The notes under the pieces are model-generated. The model was not told where the DNA came from. It did not search any database and worked only from the letters and a program-made list of their open reading frames with translations. Of a stretch of DNA of 64,000 bases, positions 16,567 through 25,039 are shown in pieces; position 1 is the first letter of the stretch; the number at the start of each line of letters is the position of its first letter. The DNA comes from Pseudomonas mendocina (GTDB taxonomy: Bacteria > Pseudomonadota > Gammaproteobacteria > Pseudomonadales > Pseudomonadaceae): assembly GCF_900636545.1 (NCBI RefSeq), contig NZ_LR134290.1, positions 1,860,001 through 1,924,000 on the forward strand. Direction: 5' to 3'. The translations under genes were made by a program, and so were the position numbers.

Positions 16567-17970
16567 TTATCCGTCAACTTTTCTAACCGCGCGACGCCAT
16601 CCCCGCGCCGCGAACAGGAAAGTGAGAAAACACAGGCCGGCCAGGCTCAGGAAGGTCACGGAGAAGGCGTTGCTGATCGCAGGTGTGGAGTTTGTCGCCA
16701 ATGTCTTACTGTCCAGTAGCGAGGCAAACAGTAGCGGCAGCAGGGAGGCGCCCGTCATCAGGCCCAGGTTGCGTGAAAGACCGAGCAGTCCTGAGAGCAC
16801 CCCTCGGTGCTTTTCGGCCGCCAGGTTCATCGCGGCCGTGTTGTTGGCCGCCAGGAACAGCTGGAAGCCCGGTGTCATCAGCACCATCGCCATGATGTAG
16901 CCCGGAATTCCGATGAGTACCGGCAGCACAGCGAAGCCACACAGCCCAACGCTGGCGAGCAGCAGGCCAGCGAGCAATGTCTGGTGGGTTCCGAACCGAT
17001 CTGCCAGCCTGCCCGCCGGCGCTCCCGACAGCGCGGCGGCGCCAGGCCCGACGGCCATTACCAAGCCTGTGCCGGCCTCGCTGAGGCCCAGGCCAAACGT
17101 GAGAAACAATGGGCCGACCACCAGTGTGGACATCATGATGGTCGCGACCACGAGGTTCATCGACAGTGACGAGGCGATACCACGTCCGCGTGCAAGCGCT
17201 ACCGGGATCAGGGGGTTGGGCACGACCAACTCGGTACGGATGAATACCAGAAACGCAGCGGCGGCCAGCACCAGCAACATCCAGGGGGCAATGGCCACGC
17301 CGACCCGGCCTCCGCTGGCCGCGAGTGCAAAGCAGAGCAACGCTGTAGATTGCCAAGCGCTACCGACCCAATCGATGCGGGCGGAGTTTCCAGTGGGTGC
17401 CGTTTTTCCAATGCCGGTGACGGCCAGCGCCAGCAGGCCACTACCGCAGAGCATCAACAGAACGAAAACGGAGCGCCAGCCAAACTCTGTGATGAGCATG
17501 CCGCCGACCGAGGGGCCCAGCGCGGTTCCAATGGCTGACATCGTTCCGAGCAGGCCCATCGATGCGCCCAGGCGTTCTTTCGCAATCAGGGTCTTGGCGA
17601 TGGAAAGTGGCAGCGCCATCAGCGTCGCCGCACCCACGCCCTGCACCGTTCGGCCTGCGATGAGCCAACCCAGGGTCGGTGCCACTGCGCAGCCGGCAGA
17701 GGCCAGAGTGAACAATAGGATGCCGCCGACCAGCACGCGGCGATTCCCGTAGAGATCGCCCATTCGTCCTGTAACGACTATGACGCACGTCAGGGCGAGC
17801 AGGTAGGCCAGTACGACCCATTGCACTTGCTGCACGCCGGCAGAAAACACGGTAGCCAGGCTGGGTAGGGCGACGGTGGCGATGCTGATGCCCAGCGACG
17901 CGAGCAGGATGGCGCCGGCCAATGCCATGAGCATTCGTTTGCTGGCCGCAGGGGAGAGGGTGGATTTCAT
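16567..17970 (-). CDS. MFS drug-efflux transporter, DHA2 (14-helix) type
   Basis: A 467-residue major facilitator protein of the QacA/EmrB drug:H+ antiporter group. It has about 14 hydrophobic segments, the loop 2-3 motif GRMGDLYGNRR and the motif C-like region GTALGPSVGGMLI, which marks exporters. The preferred start is ATG 17970 (MKSTL); ATG 17976 two codons earlier is equally possible. A MerR-type promoter with a 19-bp spacer drives it, so it is expected to be induced by the compound sensed by the divergent MerR protein. The substrate is unknown. Confidence 0.9.
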   Translation of the reverse strand: MKSTLSPAASKRMLMALAGAILLASLGISIATVALPSLATVFSAGVQQVQWVVLAYLLALTCVIVVTGRMGDLYGNRRVLVGGILLFTLASAGCAVAPTLGWLIAGRTVQGVGAATLMALPLSIAKTLIAKERLGASMGLLGTMSAIGTALGPSVGGMLITEFGWRSVFVLLMLCGSGLLALAVTGIGKTAPTGNSARIDWVGSAWQSTALLCFALAASGGRVGVAIAPWMLLVLAAAAFLVFIRTELVVPNPLIPVALARGRGIASSLSMNLVVATIMMSTLVVGPLFLTFGLGLSEAGTGLVMAVGPGAAALSGAPAGRLADRFGTHQTLLAGLLLASVGLCGFAVLPVLIGIPGYIMAMVLMTPGFQLFLAANNTAAMNLAAEKHRGVLSGLLGLSRNLGLMTGASLLPLLFASLLDSKTLATNSTPAISNAFSVTFLSLAGLCFLTFLFAARGWRRAVRKVDG

Positions 17971-18004
17971 GTGCATTGTCTGCCTATCGGAGTGGCGATG
18001 GCCT

Positions 18005-18035
18005 ACTATGCAAGTTCAAGTCAACTTGAGGTCAA
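18005..18035 (-). promoter_or_regulatory. MerR-type promoter/operator of the MFS gene
   Basis: On the minus strand, TTGACC (-35, 18035-18030) and CATAGT (-10, 18010-18005) are separated by exactly 19 bp, the overlong spacer typical of MerR-activated promoters. The spacer carries the dyad CTCAAGTTGACTTGAA, almost identical to the SoxR-box core. The MerR start codon lies just beyond at 18038, so the same site can autoregulate. Confidence 0.7.
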
Positions 18036-18037
18036 GC

Positions 18038-18472
18038 ATGAAACTCGTCGATATCGGAGTGCTCTCGAAAACCAGCGGGGTGCCTACCTCCACGCTTCGC
18101 TATTACGAGCAGGTGGGGCTGATCCGGCCCGTTTGCCGCAACGGTTTGCGTCGACAGTACAGCGAGGAAACCATCGTCCAGCTTGCTCTGATCGGACTGG
18201 GAAAGGCCGCCGGTTTTTCGCTGGAAGATATCGGCGCAATGTTCGACAAGGATCGCAACCCGGATCTGGCGCGACCGACCCTACTTCAACGAGCCGATGA
18301 GCTCGATCGCCAGGTGCTGCGCATGACCACCATGAGTCGTCTACTCAGGCATGTTGCCGAATGCCCTGCGTCGTCCCATATGGAATGTCCGCGGTTTCGC
18401 AAGCTGCTGCGTGTGGTATGCCCCTCGGTGGCCCTGAGCGATGTGCTGTCCCGTGGGGCCGTGGCGCGATAG
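18038..18472 (+). CDS. MerR-family transcriptional regulator
   Basis: A 144-residue regulator. The winged helix-turn-helix is at residues 3-70 (IGVLSKTSGVPTSTLRYYEQ then GLIR), followed by a dimerisation helix at about 75-105. The C-terminal tail has cysteines at 109, 117 and 128 (HVAECPASSHMECPRF). These do not follow the CX2CXCX5C iron-sulfur pattern of SoxR or the mercury pattern of MerR. The start is ATG 18038, with GAGGT five bases upstream; the same frame is open further upstream through the operator but without support. It is divergent from the MFS exporter, its evident target. The inducer is unknown; the three cysteines hint at a thiol-reactive or metal signal. Confidence 0.87.
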   Translation: MKLVDIGVLSKTSGVPTSTLRYYEQVGLIRPVCRNGLRRQYSEETIVQLALIGLGKAAGFSLEDIGAMFDKDRNPDLARPTLLQRADELDRQVLRMTTMSRLLRHVAECPASSHMECPRFRKLLRVVCPSVALSDVLSRGAVAR

Positions 18473-18518
18473 GACAGAATCTCCGGAATGGCTTGGCCAG
18501 TAGCGCTCGGAGCCCAGC

Positions 18519-19331
18519 TCAAGCGCTGGCGAGCAACGCGCAGATCCTGGAGGCTGCGGCATACAGGCAGGAGTAGTGAGACAGCCCCTCCATCGGCTCG
18601 ACACCTGTCGTACTTGGCAAGCATTCGGCCAGGCTTGTCGACATGCCGAAAGGCGACCAGTTGTCCTGCGTGCCATGCCACAGGCATACATCTACCTTGA
18701 TGGCGAAGACGCCGGTTGACCAGGGCTGGAGATACTGCTGTATATCCCGCGTATAGCCGGACGTTCCTTGGGCAAAGCACTGCTGCAGTACCTGGCAGAT
18801 AAGCGCTTTGCACTCCGGTGATTTCACCTGCTCCCGATCCTGCCCCTGAGCGTTGGCGAACAGCATGCGAAACAGCATCTGCGGTGCCCGTTTGGCCAGT
18901 AGCGCTTGCCACTTCACCAGCCACTGGAACAAATACGGATTGCGCTTGGCCAGAGAGAACACGGCCTTGCCGGCCATCTCATCCAGAAAGGCACCGCCAT
19001 CGAGCGGGGCGGCTGCGGAAATCAAGTGCAGGCTACGAACCTGGCCCGGTATGACTGCGCTGACTTCCAGCGCGGCATGAGTCCCCAGGGAAAAACCGAT
19101 GAGGTCGACCGGAGAGCCTTGCACCCTCTCGTCGATCAATTGCGCAATATGCCGGTAGTAGTCGGCACCGGTAATGGATCGGTCGATGGCGAAGCGGTCG
19201 AAGCAGAGAATACGCAGGCCATGCTCTCGGGCTGGTGCGTCGAATAAAAGGCTCTCATGAGACGAGCCCGGTACCCCGTGAAAGTAAACGACCGGTTTGC
19301 CTGCGGGGTTTCCGTACTCGGTGAATTCCAT
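18519..19331 (-). CDS. Alpha/beta-hydrolase fold protein
   Basis: A 270-residue serine hydrolase of unknown substrate. The oxyanion motif HGVPGSSHES begins at His18, the nucleophile elbow is GFSLG with Ser81, the acid is probably Asp in WHGTQDNWSP, and the base is His in GLSHYS near the C-terminus. It has the full length of an alpha/beta hydrolase with a helical cap region (about 120-190). There is no signal peptide, so it should be cytosolic. It stands alone, convergent with the MerR gene and 104 bp from the phosphatase gene. The family covers esterases, epoxide hydrolases and haloalkane dehalogenases, and I cannot choose among them. Confidence 0.83.
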   Translation of the reverse strand: MEFTEYGNPAGKPVVYFHGVPGSSHESLLFDAPAREHGLRILCFDRFAIDRSITGADYYRHIAQLIDERVQGSPVDLIGFSLGTHAALEVSAVIPGQVRSLHLISAAAPLDGGAFLDEMAGKAVFSLAKRNPYLFQWLVKWQALLAKRAPQMLFRMLFANAQGQDREQVKSPECKALICQVLQQCFAQGTSGYTRDIQQYLQPWSTGVFAIKVDVCLWHGTQDNWSPFGMSTSLAECLPSTTGVEPMEGLSHYSCLYAAASRICALLASA

Positions 19332-19435
19332 CTCTGATTGCGCCTAGCCTGATGTCTCGGTCTTTTATCACCGCCGCGATGAATGTGCGCTAGGACTAAC
19401 TGCCGCAATGCGGATTCGCAGATGAGGTGAATGCT

Positions 19436-19768
19436 TCAATCCTGCTCGGTGAGATATGCGCTCACCATATCTTCAAGCATCTCCATCAGTTCCGGGTCCA
19501 TGAAACGGTAGTCATCAGGGATATCCAGAATGTGCAGCCGCTTGTGTTCGAGCAGACGTGCGTATTCTGCACGCAGTCGATTGGCGTGCTTGTGCTCCAT
19601 GACGAAGATGATGTCGGCCCAGCGGATATCCGCTGGGCCTATGGGTTTGCGGGCGTTCGGGCTGGTGCCTGCCGAGCGAGCTTCATAACCGGGGCGGCGG
19701 CGCCAGATCGCTTCCGCAGTAGGGCTACGCCACTGGTTGCGACTGCAGATGAAAAGGAGGTTGGTCAC
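19436..19768 (-). CDS. Low-molecular-weight protein tyrosine phosphatase-like protein
   Basis: A compact 110-residue relative of LMW-PTP/arsenate reductases (usual length about 150). The N-terminal phosphate loop CSRNQWRSP gives the CX5R(S) signature with Cys8 and Arg14. Acidic residues in LDIPDDYRFMDPEL (82-94) are candidates for the general acid. Its start is a GTG at 19768 that overlaps the stop of the upstream small gene (GTGA), so the two are translationally coupled. It probably dephosphorylates tyrosine or a small phosphoester; the target is not evident. The short length suggests a distinct subfamily. Confidence 0.85.
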   Translation of the reverse strand: MTNLLFICSRNQWRSPTAEAIWRRRPGYEARSAGTSPNARKPIGPADIRWADIIFVMEHKHANRLRAEYARLLEHKRLHILDIPDDYRFMDPELMEMLEDMVSAYLTEQD

Positions 19769-19959
19769 TCTTGGTCCAGCAGTTGGCGGGTGGTGCGAAT
19801 GGGATAGCTGAGGCCGAGCTGGCGTGCCCTGAGCAATTTCTCCGCTCGGGTGTACATCAGCTTCCAGTTCTTCTCTGGTCGCTGGTACGGCAAGCGCAGC
19901 AGCGTAAGAGGTGCATCTTTGTGAGCCTGTGAGCGTCTCCAGGCACGGGGTCTTGCCAT
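19765..19959 (-). CDS. Small basic hypothetical protein coupled to the phosphatase gene
   Basis: About 64 residues, rich in Arg and Lys (MARPRAWRRSQ...TRAEKLLRARQLG), with no known domain. Three consecutive ATG codons (19965, 19962, 19959) are possible starts; GAGGG lies directly before them, and the third gives the best spacing. A longer frame to 20037 exists without a ribosome binding site. The stop overlaps the GTG start of the phosphatase gene, the main reason to believe it is real. Function unknown; it could be a binding partner or adaptor for the phosphatase. Confidence 0.55.
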   Translation of the reverse strand: MARPRAWRRSQAHKDAPLTLLRLPYQRPEKNWKLMYTRAEKLLRARQLGLSYPIRTTRQLLDQE

Positions 19960-20135
19960 CATCATGCCCTCGTGAATACCGGGTTCAGCAGCCGCGGTAG
20001 TACGAGTTCGCAATATCCTAGGGGCGAAGCGGCCCAATATCCAGAGCTATCACGCGAGGCTTGTTGCGGATTGGCTTGAGCTTGCCGGTGCGCTTAATCA
20101 TTCCTAATCTGCGCCCTTTTTTCCGGGAGGCGGAC

Positions 20136-20597
20136 ATGCGTGAACGCGAAGCAGCACGACTATTACTCATCAGTCCTGCCGAGGAAGTTCTGCTTTTCAG
20201 GTTTCATCACACCGATGACGCTTTGGCTGGCACAGGCCATTGGGCCACGCCGGGTGGTGGTTTGGAGCCCGGGGAGACATTCCATGAGGCGGCCCTACGT
20301 GAGCTGTACGAAGAGACGGGTATTCGGGTAGGGGCAGTTGCCGAACCAGTGGCTCACCGACGCGTTTCATTGACCCTGCCCAGCGGCGAGGCGGTGTTGG
20401 CCGTGGAGCAATATTTTGTCTTGCACGTCGAGGACAAGGCCCTTTTCCGTTCTCACTGGACGAGCCATGAGAAAAAGGTCATGACGGATCATCACTGGTG
20501 GTCTGCTCAGGAACTGATAGCCACAAAAGAAACGGTATGGCCTGAAAACCTCGTGCAACTGCTTACCGATGCAGGCGTATTCAGATTGCCTGGCTGA
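20136..20597 (+). CDS. Nudix hydrolase
   Basis: A 153-residue pyrophosphohydrolase of the Nudix superfamily, acting on nucleoside diphosphates linked to another group. A perfect Nudix box GX5EX7REUXEEXGU spans 41-63 (GGLEPGE, then RELYEETGI). The substrate specificity is not readable. The start is ATG 20136, with GGGAGG five bases upstream; an upstream in-frame ATG at 20061 lacks one. Divergent from the phosphatase pair and convergent with the AraC gene. Confidence 0.9.
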   Translation: MREREAARLLLISPAEEVLLFRFHHTDDALAGTGHWATPGGGLEPGETFHEAALRELYEETGIRVGAVAEPVAHRRVSLTLPSGEAVLAVEQYFVLHVEDKALFRSHWTSHEKKVMTDHHWWSAQELIATKETVWPENLVQLLTDAGVFRLPG

Positions 20598-20636
20598 GCA
20601 GCCTGCGCTGCAACGAATACCTCGGTCTGACCGCCG

Positions 20637-21566
20637 CTAATCCTGCCCCGGATCGCGATAGGCGCTCGGCGTCACGCCCACTTCACGGCGAAAGACTTGC
20701 GAGAAATGGCTGGGGCTCGAGTAACCCACTTCCAGCCCGATATCGATCACGCTCCGCTCGGTTTCCAGTAGCAGTTGTCGGGCGCGAGCGATGCGCAGGC
20801 GAATGAAGTAGTGCGATGGCGGCAAGCCGGTGGCGCGTTTGAACAGTCGGCTGAAGTGGTATTCGCTCAGTTGCGCGGCCTCAGCCAGCCTGGCCAGGGA
20901 GAAGTCGTGCGCCAGGTGCTGGTTCATCAGGTCGATGGCGCGCCTCAGCTTGTAAGCCTGCAGCGCGTTGCTGCGCCTACCTGCTGGCAGCGGGGCGCGA
21001 TAGCTTCGCACGAGGTGTATCGCCAGCGCCTGGGCCAGGTTGTGCACCAGCAGTTGGCTCGGTGCGTGGTTGCCGGTGAGCTCCGTACGCAGCTGTTCGA
21101 GCAGCGCGCGCACCCAGTCGTCACGGCCGCCGGATACGTCGCGCAGATTTACCGCCCCGGCCAGCCCGAGATCGCGTGCTGCATGGTCGATCAGCGCGGG
21201 AGCGAGATAGAGGTGCATCACTTCGAAGCTATCGCCACCCGTGGTCTGCCAGCGCATTTCGTAGGGCTGCGCGGTGGTGGTCAGGAAGAAGTCGCCGACG
21301 CGTACCTCGCTTTGTTCCCAATCGCTGCCCGCTGTGCGCTCTTCGACGATGGCCGATCCCGCCAGGACCATCACCAGCAGCGGTTCTGCCACCGCAGGCA
21401 CGAGTATCGGCTCGGCGATGCTGCGATGCGTATAGAGCTGCAGAACCACGTCCTGCGTGACAGGCGGCAGCGGCTGGGCGGGCTGGCCGCCCGGCAGATG
21501 GTGCCGCATGGCCTCTGCCGGAATCCGCAGGGCGTCAGAAGAGGCGGCAGGTTCGGATTGGCTCAC
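20637..21566 (-). CDS. AraC-family transcriptional regulator
   Basis: A 309-residue regulator. An N-terminal cupin-like sensing region (about 30-190) is followed by two helix-turn-helix motifs in the C-terminal 100 residues (FSLARLAEAAQLSEYHFSRL and IGLEVGYSSPSHFSQVFRRE). The terminal GVTPSAYR is family-typical. It is divergent from an SDR gene 238 bp away, its likely target. The effector is unknown. Confidence 0.88.
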   Translation of the reverse strand: MSQSEPAASSDALRIPAEAMRHHLPGGQPAQPLPPVTQDVVLQLYTHRSIAEPILVPAVAEPLLVMVLAGSAIVEERTAGSDWEQSEVRVGDFFLTTTAQPYEMRWQTTGGDSFEVMHLYLAPALIDHAARDLGLAGAVNLRDVSGGRDDWVRALLEQLRTELTGNHAPSQLLVHNLAQALAIHLVRSYRAPLPAGRRSNALQAYKLRRAIDLMNQHLAHDFSLARLAEAAQLSEYHFSRLFKRATGLPPSHYFIRLRIARARQLLLETERSVIDIGLEVGYSSPSHFSQVFRREVGVTPSAYRDPGQD

Positions 21567-21804
21567 CAGTAAAGCGTCTCTCGAGGATGATCCGTTGCAG
21601 CTAGCTGTCCCACAGGTTAGCGCACGGGCGTATGCCTATCCATGCGCATGTCCGGTGTGGATCGGGCGCAATATCGCGACAGTCCGCGCAAGGCCGCGAA
21701 AGCCCGCCATGACTATCTGAGAGAGGATGAAGCCGTCTTCTAACGCACCCGCTTGTGGTGCATTGGCGAAGGTGTCACTTCGCCCCGATTGAGGAGGAAT
21801 CATC

Positions 21805-22569
21805 ATGGCTGACATCGACAGCATCATTACCCAGGAAGTGGCGGGCAAGGTGGCTCTGATCACTGGCGCTGCCAGCGGCATCGGCAAGGCCACCGCGTTG
21901 TTACTGCATGCCCGCGGGGCCAAGGTCATTGCCGAGGACATCGATCCGGCAGTGGAGCAACTGGCCCAGCCGGAGCTGGTACCGCTGTTGGCTGACATCA
22001 CCCAGGACGGCGCTGCCGAGCGCGCTGTGGCGTTGGCAGTCGAGCGCTTCGGTCGGCTCGATATCCTGGTGAACAATGCAGGCATCATCATCAACAAGGC
22101 GGTGGTGGACATGAGCCGCGAGGATTGGGAGCGCATCCAGGCCGTCAACGCCACGGCAGCCTTCATGCATTGCCGCGAAGCGATGAAGGCGATGATGCCG
22201 AACAAGTCCGGCGCCATCGTCAATATCGCCTCCTATGCGTCTTACTTCGCCTTTCCCACCATCGCTGCCTACGCAGCTTCCAAGGGGGCTCTGGCCCAGT
22301 TGACCCGTACTCTGGCATTGGAAGCGATCGAGCATGGTATTCGCGTGAATGCCGTTGGCTCGGGGGATGTAGTCACCAACATTCTCAATGATGTGGTGGA
22401 GGACGGGCCGGCGTTTCTGGCTCAGCACGGCGAGAGCGCACCGATCGGGCGTGCGGCTCAGCCGCAGGAGATTGCCGAGGTGGTCGCCTTTCTTGCATCC
22501 GAGCGGGCGAGTTTCATGGTCGGCGCCGTAGTCATGGCCGATGGCGGCATGACGGTGACGGCTGGCTGA
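21805..22569 (+). CDS. SDR-family oxidoreductase
   Basis: A 254-residue classical short-chain dehydrogenase/reductase with TGAASGIG (20-27), Asp45/Asp47 after beta-2 (NAD preference), NNAG (90-93), the catalytic Ser143 region NIASYAS and YAASK (156-160). The start is supported by GAGGAGG upstream. It is a single gene, divergent from the AraC regulator and ended by a strong hairpin. The substrate cannot be told from sequence; the family resembles glucose/3-oxoacyl dehydrogenases in general layout. Confidence 0.87.
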   Translation: MADIDSIITQEVAGKVALITGAASGIGKATALLLHARGAKVIAEDIDPAVEQLAQPELVPLLADITQDGAAERAVALAVERFGRLDILVNNAGIIINKAVVDMSREDWERIQAVNATAAFMHCREAMKAMMPNKSGAIVNIASYASYFAFPTIAAYAASKGALAQLTRTLALEAIEHGIRVNAVGSGDVVTNILNDVVEDGPAFLAQHGESAPIGRAAQPQEIAEVVAFLASERASFMVGAVVMADGGMTVTAG

Positions 22570-22584
22570 CCAGCAATCGCTGAA

Positions 22585-22610
22585 GCGCTGCGCCCTGGCA
22601 GGCGCAGCGC
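22585..22610. terminator. Hairpin terminator between convergent genes
   Basis: GCGCTGCGCC and GGCGCAGCGC form a perfect 10-bp stem with a six-base loop. It lies between the convergent SDR and AI-2E transporter genes. The T tract is poor (GTGGTGATTTT), so termination may be moderate. Confidence 0.6.
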
Positions 22611-22630
22611 GTGGTGATTTTAGGTGGGTG

Positions 22631-23716
22631 TCAATCCGGCAATCTGACCTTCTTCTTCGCCCCGAACAGGTTCCAGCTGGCCACGAACAGCGCCGCCACC
22701 AGCGGTCCGATCACGAAGCCGTTGAGGCCTAGCAAAGAAAGACCGCCGAGGGTGGAGATGAGGATCAGGTAGTCGGGCATGCGGGTGTCCTTGCCGACCA
22801 GGATAGGGCGCAGGATGTTGTCCACCAGGCCGATCACCAGCACGCCGAAGGCGCTGAGGATGATGCCTTGCACCAAGCTGCCGCTGAGCATCAGGTACAC
22901 CGCTACTGGTGCCCAGACGATACCGGCGCCAGCCGCCGGTAGCAGCGACAGAAAGGCCATCAGCACACCCCACAGCAATGGGCTGTAGATGCCCAGCGCC
23001 CAGAAGATGAAACCACCGAGTGCGCCCTGTACCGCCGCGACCACCACGTTGCCCTTGACGGTGGCGCGTACCACGCGTGTGAACTTGATCTGCAGGCGAC
23101 GCTTGGTGGTATCTGCCAGCGGGATGGTGGTGCGGATCTTGTGCACCAGCTCCTTGCCATCGCGCAGCAGGAAGAACAGCAGGTACAGCATGACGAAGAA
23201 GCCGATGAAGAACTCGAAGGTGCCCTGGCCGATTGCGAATACCTTGGTGGCCAGGTACTGACTGCCGGCCATGGCACCCTTGGAAATCTGTTCGCGCAAG
23301 CCATCGAGATCGCTCATGCCGAGGCGGTCGAGCTGTTCCTGGATGGACGGGGGCAGCATCTGGATGAAGCTGGTGACGTAGGTGCCGATGTCCAGCTCGC
23401 CGGACTCCAGCTTCTGATAGAGAGAGGCGCCTTCGGCCACCACGGAGGAGGTGATGAAGATCACTGGCAGGATCGCCACCAACAGGCAGATGATCGATGT
23501 CAGCAGGGCAGCGAGGTTGCTTCGGCCACCCGTGCGGCGAATCAGGCGCTCCTGCAACGGGGCGAACACCACGGCCAGGACCATGGCCCAGAACACGGCA
23601 CCGTAGAACGGCAGCAGAATCCAGAAGAAGGCGATGGTCACCAGGACCAGCAGCAGGATGAAGGCTTTCTGTTCGAAGGTCGGGCTCTGCATGTCGGGTC
23701 CGCTGGGAGTGGGCAT
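22631..23716 (-). CDS. AI-2E family (PerM/UPF0118) transporter
   Basis: About 361 residues with seven or eight hydrophobic segments. Family-typical stretches include AVFWAMVLAVVFAPL and, near the C-terminus, LGGLSLLGLNGFVIGPLVAAL. Members are exporters of autoinducer-2 or act as ion/proton exchangers, so the name does not prove quorum sensing. ATG 23716 (MPTPSGPDM) is a reasonable start; 23692 (MQSPTFEQ) is also possible, and a far-upstream frame to 23899 would run into the divergent methyltransferase gene. It shares a 163-bp divergent promoter region with that gene. Confidence 0.82.
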   Translation of the reverse strand: MPTPSGPDMQSPTFEQKAFILLLVLVTIAFFWILLPFYGAVFWAMVLAVVFAPLQERLIRRTGGRSNLAALLTSIICLLVAILPVIFITSSVVAEGASLYQKLESGELDIGTYVTSFIQMLPPSIQEQLDRLGMSDLDGLREQISKGAMAGSQYLATKVFAIGQGTFEFFIGFFVMLYLLFFLLRDGKELVHKIRTTIPLADTTKRRLQIKFTRVVRATVKGNVVVAAVQGALGGFIFWALGIYSPLLWGVLMAFLSLLPAAGAGIVWAPVAVYLMLSGSLVQGIILSAFGVLVIGLVDNILRPILVGKDTRMPDYLILISTLGGLSLLGLNGFVIGPLVAALFVASWNLFGAKKKVRLPD

Positions 23717-23879
23717 GCCCGTTAGTCCCCCGAAGCTCTGGCAAAGTGCCCATGAATTCATCATCGGCCAATCACTTGCTTGCGCGAACTGGGGCCGACG
23801 TTCGGGAGCGGAATGGAGAGGGCTTGACAGCTCTGGGATACTGGATGGCGTGGGCACGATCATTCGACGGAGGTTTGCC

Positions 23880-24584
23880 ATGCGTGACGAGGAACTCAAG
23901 GCGCTGTTCGACCAGCAGGCGGCCGGTTACGACAAGCAATGGGAGGGGATGGCGCCGATTCGTGAGGCGCTGTATCTACTGCTCGATGCCTTGTTCGTCG
24001 GCCTGCCTGACGATGCGCGGATTCTCTGTGTAGGTGCTGGTACGGGGGCAGAGATCGCCCATCTGGCTGAGCGCTTTCCGGGTTGGCGCTTCACTGCGCT
24101 CGACCCATCCGGGGCAATGCTGGAGGTCTGTCGCCAGCGCGCGGAGCGTGGTGGCTTTGCGCATCGTTGCGACTACCACGAGGGCTATCTGGAAACGCTG
24201 GCAGCAGGCCAGGCCTATGACGGTGCCACCTGTTTTCTGGTGTCGCAGTTCCTCACCGACGTACAGGCGCGTACCGGCTTCTTCCGACAGATCGGCCAGC
24301 GCCTGAAGCCGGGCGGGCTGTTGGCCAATGCCGACCTGGCATCGGACATCCACTCGCCTGCCTACGAGGTGCTGCTGCCCGGCTGGATGACACTGATGTC
24401 ATCGGCCGGCGTCGACGCGCAGATGCTGGAGCGGGCACGAGCGGCCTATGCACGCGATGTGGCTGTGCTGTCGGCGCCGCAGGTGGCTGACATCATTCAG
24501 GCGGGCGGTTTCACGGCGCCGACGCAGTTCTTCCAGGCTGGGCTGATGCACGGCTGGGTGTGCCAGCGTGAGGCGCTTGCGTAA
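23880..24584 (+). CDS. Class I SAM-dependent methyltransferase
   Basis: A 234-residue Rossmann-fold methyltransferase. Motif I is ILCVGAGTG (48-56), and the acidic residue binding the ribose of S-adenosylmethionine is in TALDPSG (Asp75). An LKPGGLLANADL motif follows, typical of post-motif III. It has the usual length for small-molecule methyltransferases. The start is ATG 23880, with GGAGG six bases upstream, although the same frame is open for 82 codons further upstream. Substrate unknown. Confidence 0.88.
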   Translation: MRDEELKALFDQQAAGYDKQWEGMAPIREALYLLLDALFVGLPDDARILCVGAGTGAEIAHLAERFPGWRFTALDPSGAMLEVCRQRAERGGFAHRCDYHEGYLETLAAGQAYDGATCFLVSQFLTDVQARTGFFRQIGQRLKPGGLLANADLASDIHSPAYEVLLPGWMTLMSSAGVDAQMLERARAAYARDVAVLSAPQVADIIQAGGFTAPTQFFQAGLMHGWVCQREALA

Positions 24585-24597
24585 TTAGTCGGTGCGG

Positions 24598-24987
24598 TCA
24601 CTCGTGGCGAGTGCCGGTGTCACGGTCGCGCGGGTAGTGCCGGCTGAAGGGGAAGGGCGGTAGCCAGGCTTCACGGCGGATGGTCCAGAGTTCGTAGGTT
24701 GGGGGGAAGCGGTCCGGTTCATCCAGCGAGCCGAGGTTCACTTCGATTTCATCCGCCGAGCGCCCGAACACCGATGAGCCGCAGCGAGGACAGAAGTGAC
24801 GGCCCGCATACTGGCCGGTTTCGCCCTCTATCTTCACCGCGTCCTGCGGGAATATCGCCGACGCATGGAAGAGTGCGCCATGGTGCTTGCGGCAATCCAG
24901 GCAGTGGCAGACGCCGACCCGATAAGGCTGGCCGCTGGTTTCGAAGCGTACCTGGCCGCAGAGGCAGCCGCCGGTGTGTCGTTCCAT
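24598..24987 (-). CDS. GFA/CENP-V family zinc-binding protein
   Basis: A 129-residue protein of the glutathione-dependent formaldehyde-activating enzyme (GFA) fold. Its zinc ligands are present: GGCLCG (Cys8, Cys10), CHCLDC (Cys27, 29, 32) and CPRCGS (Cys66, 69). Most members are not proven formaldehyde enzymes, so function stays open. The start is ATG 24987, with AGAGGA seven bases upstream. It is convergent with the methyltransferase gene, and the LysE gene lies upstream on the same strand, ending 53 bp away. Confidence 0.87.
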   Translation of the reverse strand: MERHTGGCLCGQVRFETSGQPYRVGVCHCLDCRKHHGALFHASAIFPQDAVKIEGETGQYAGRHFCPRCGSSVFGRSADEIEVNLGSLDEPDRFPPTYELWTIRREAWLPPFPFSRHYPRDRDTGTRHE

Positions 24988-25039
24988 CTCCTTGTCCTCT
25001 GGTGTTGGGCTCCAGCCAGCCTGGCAAAAGACTGTCGCG

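Noticed and set aside
18038..18472. SoxR assignment for the MerR protein
   Set aside because: The operator is SoxR-box-like, but the CX2CXCX5C iron-sulfur motif is absent.
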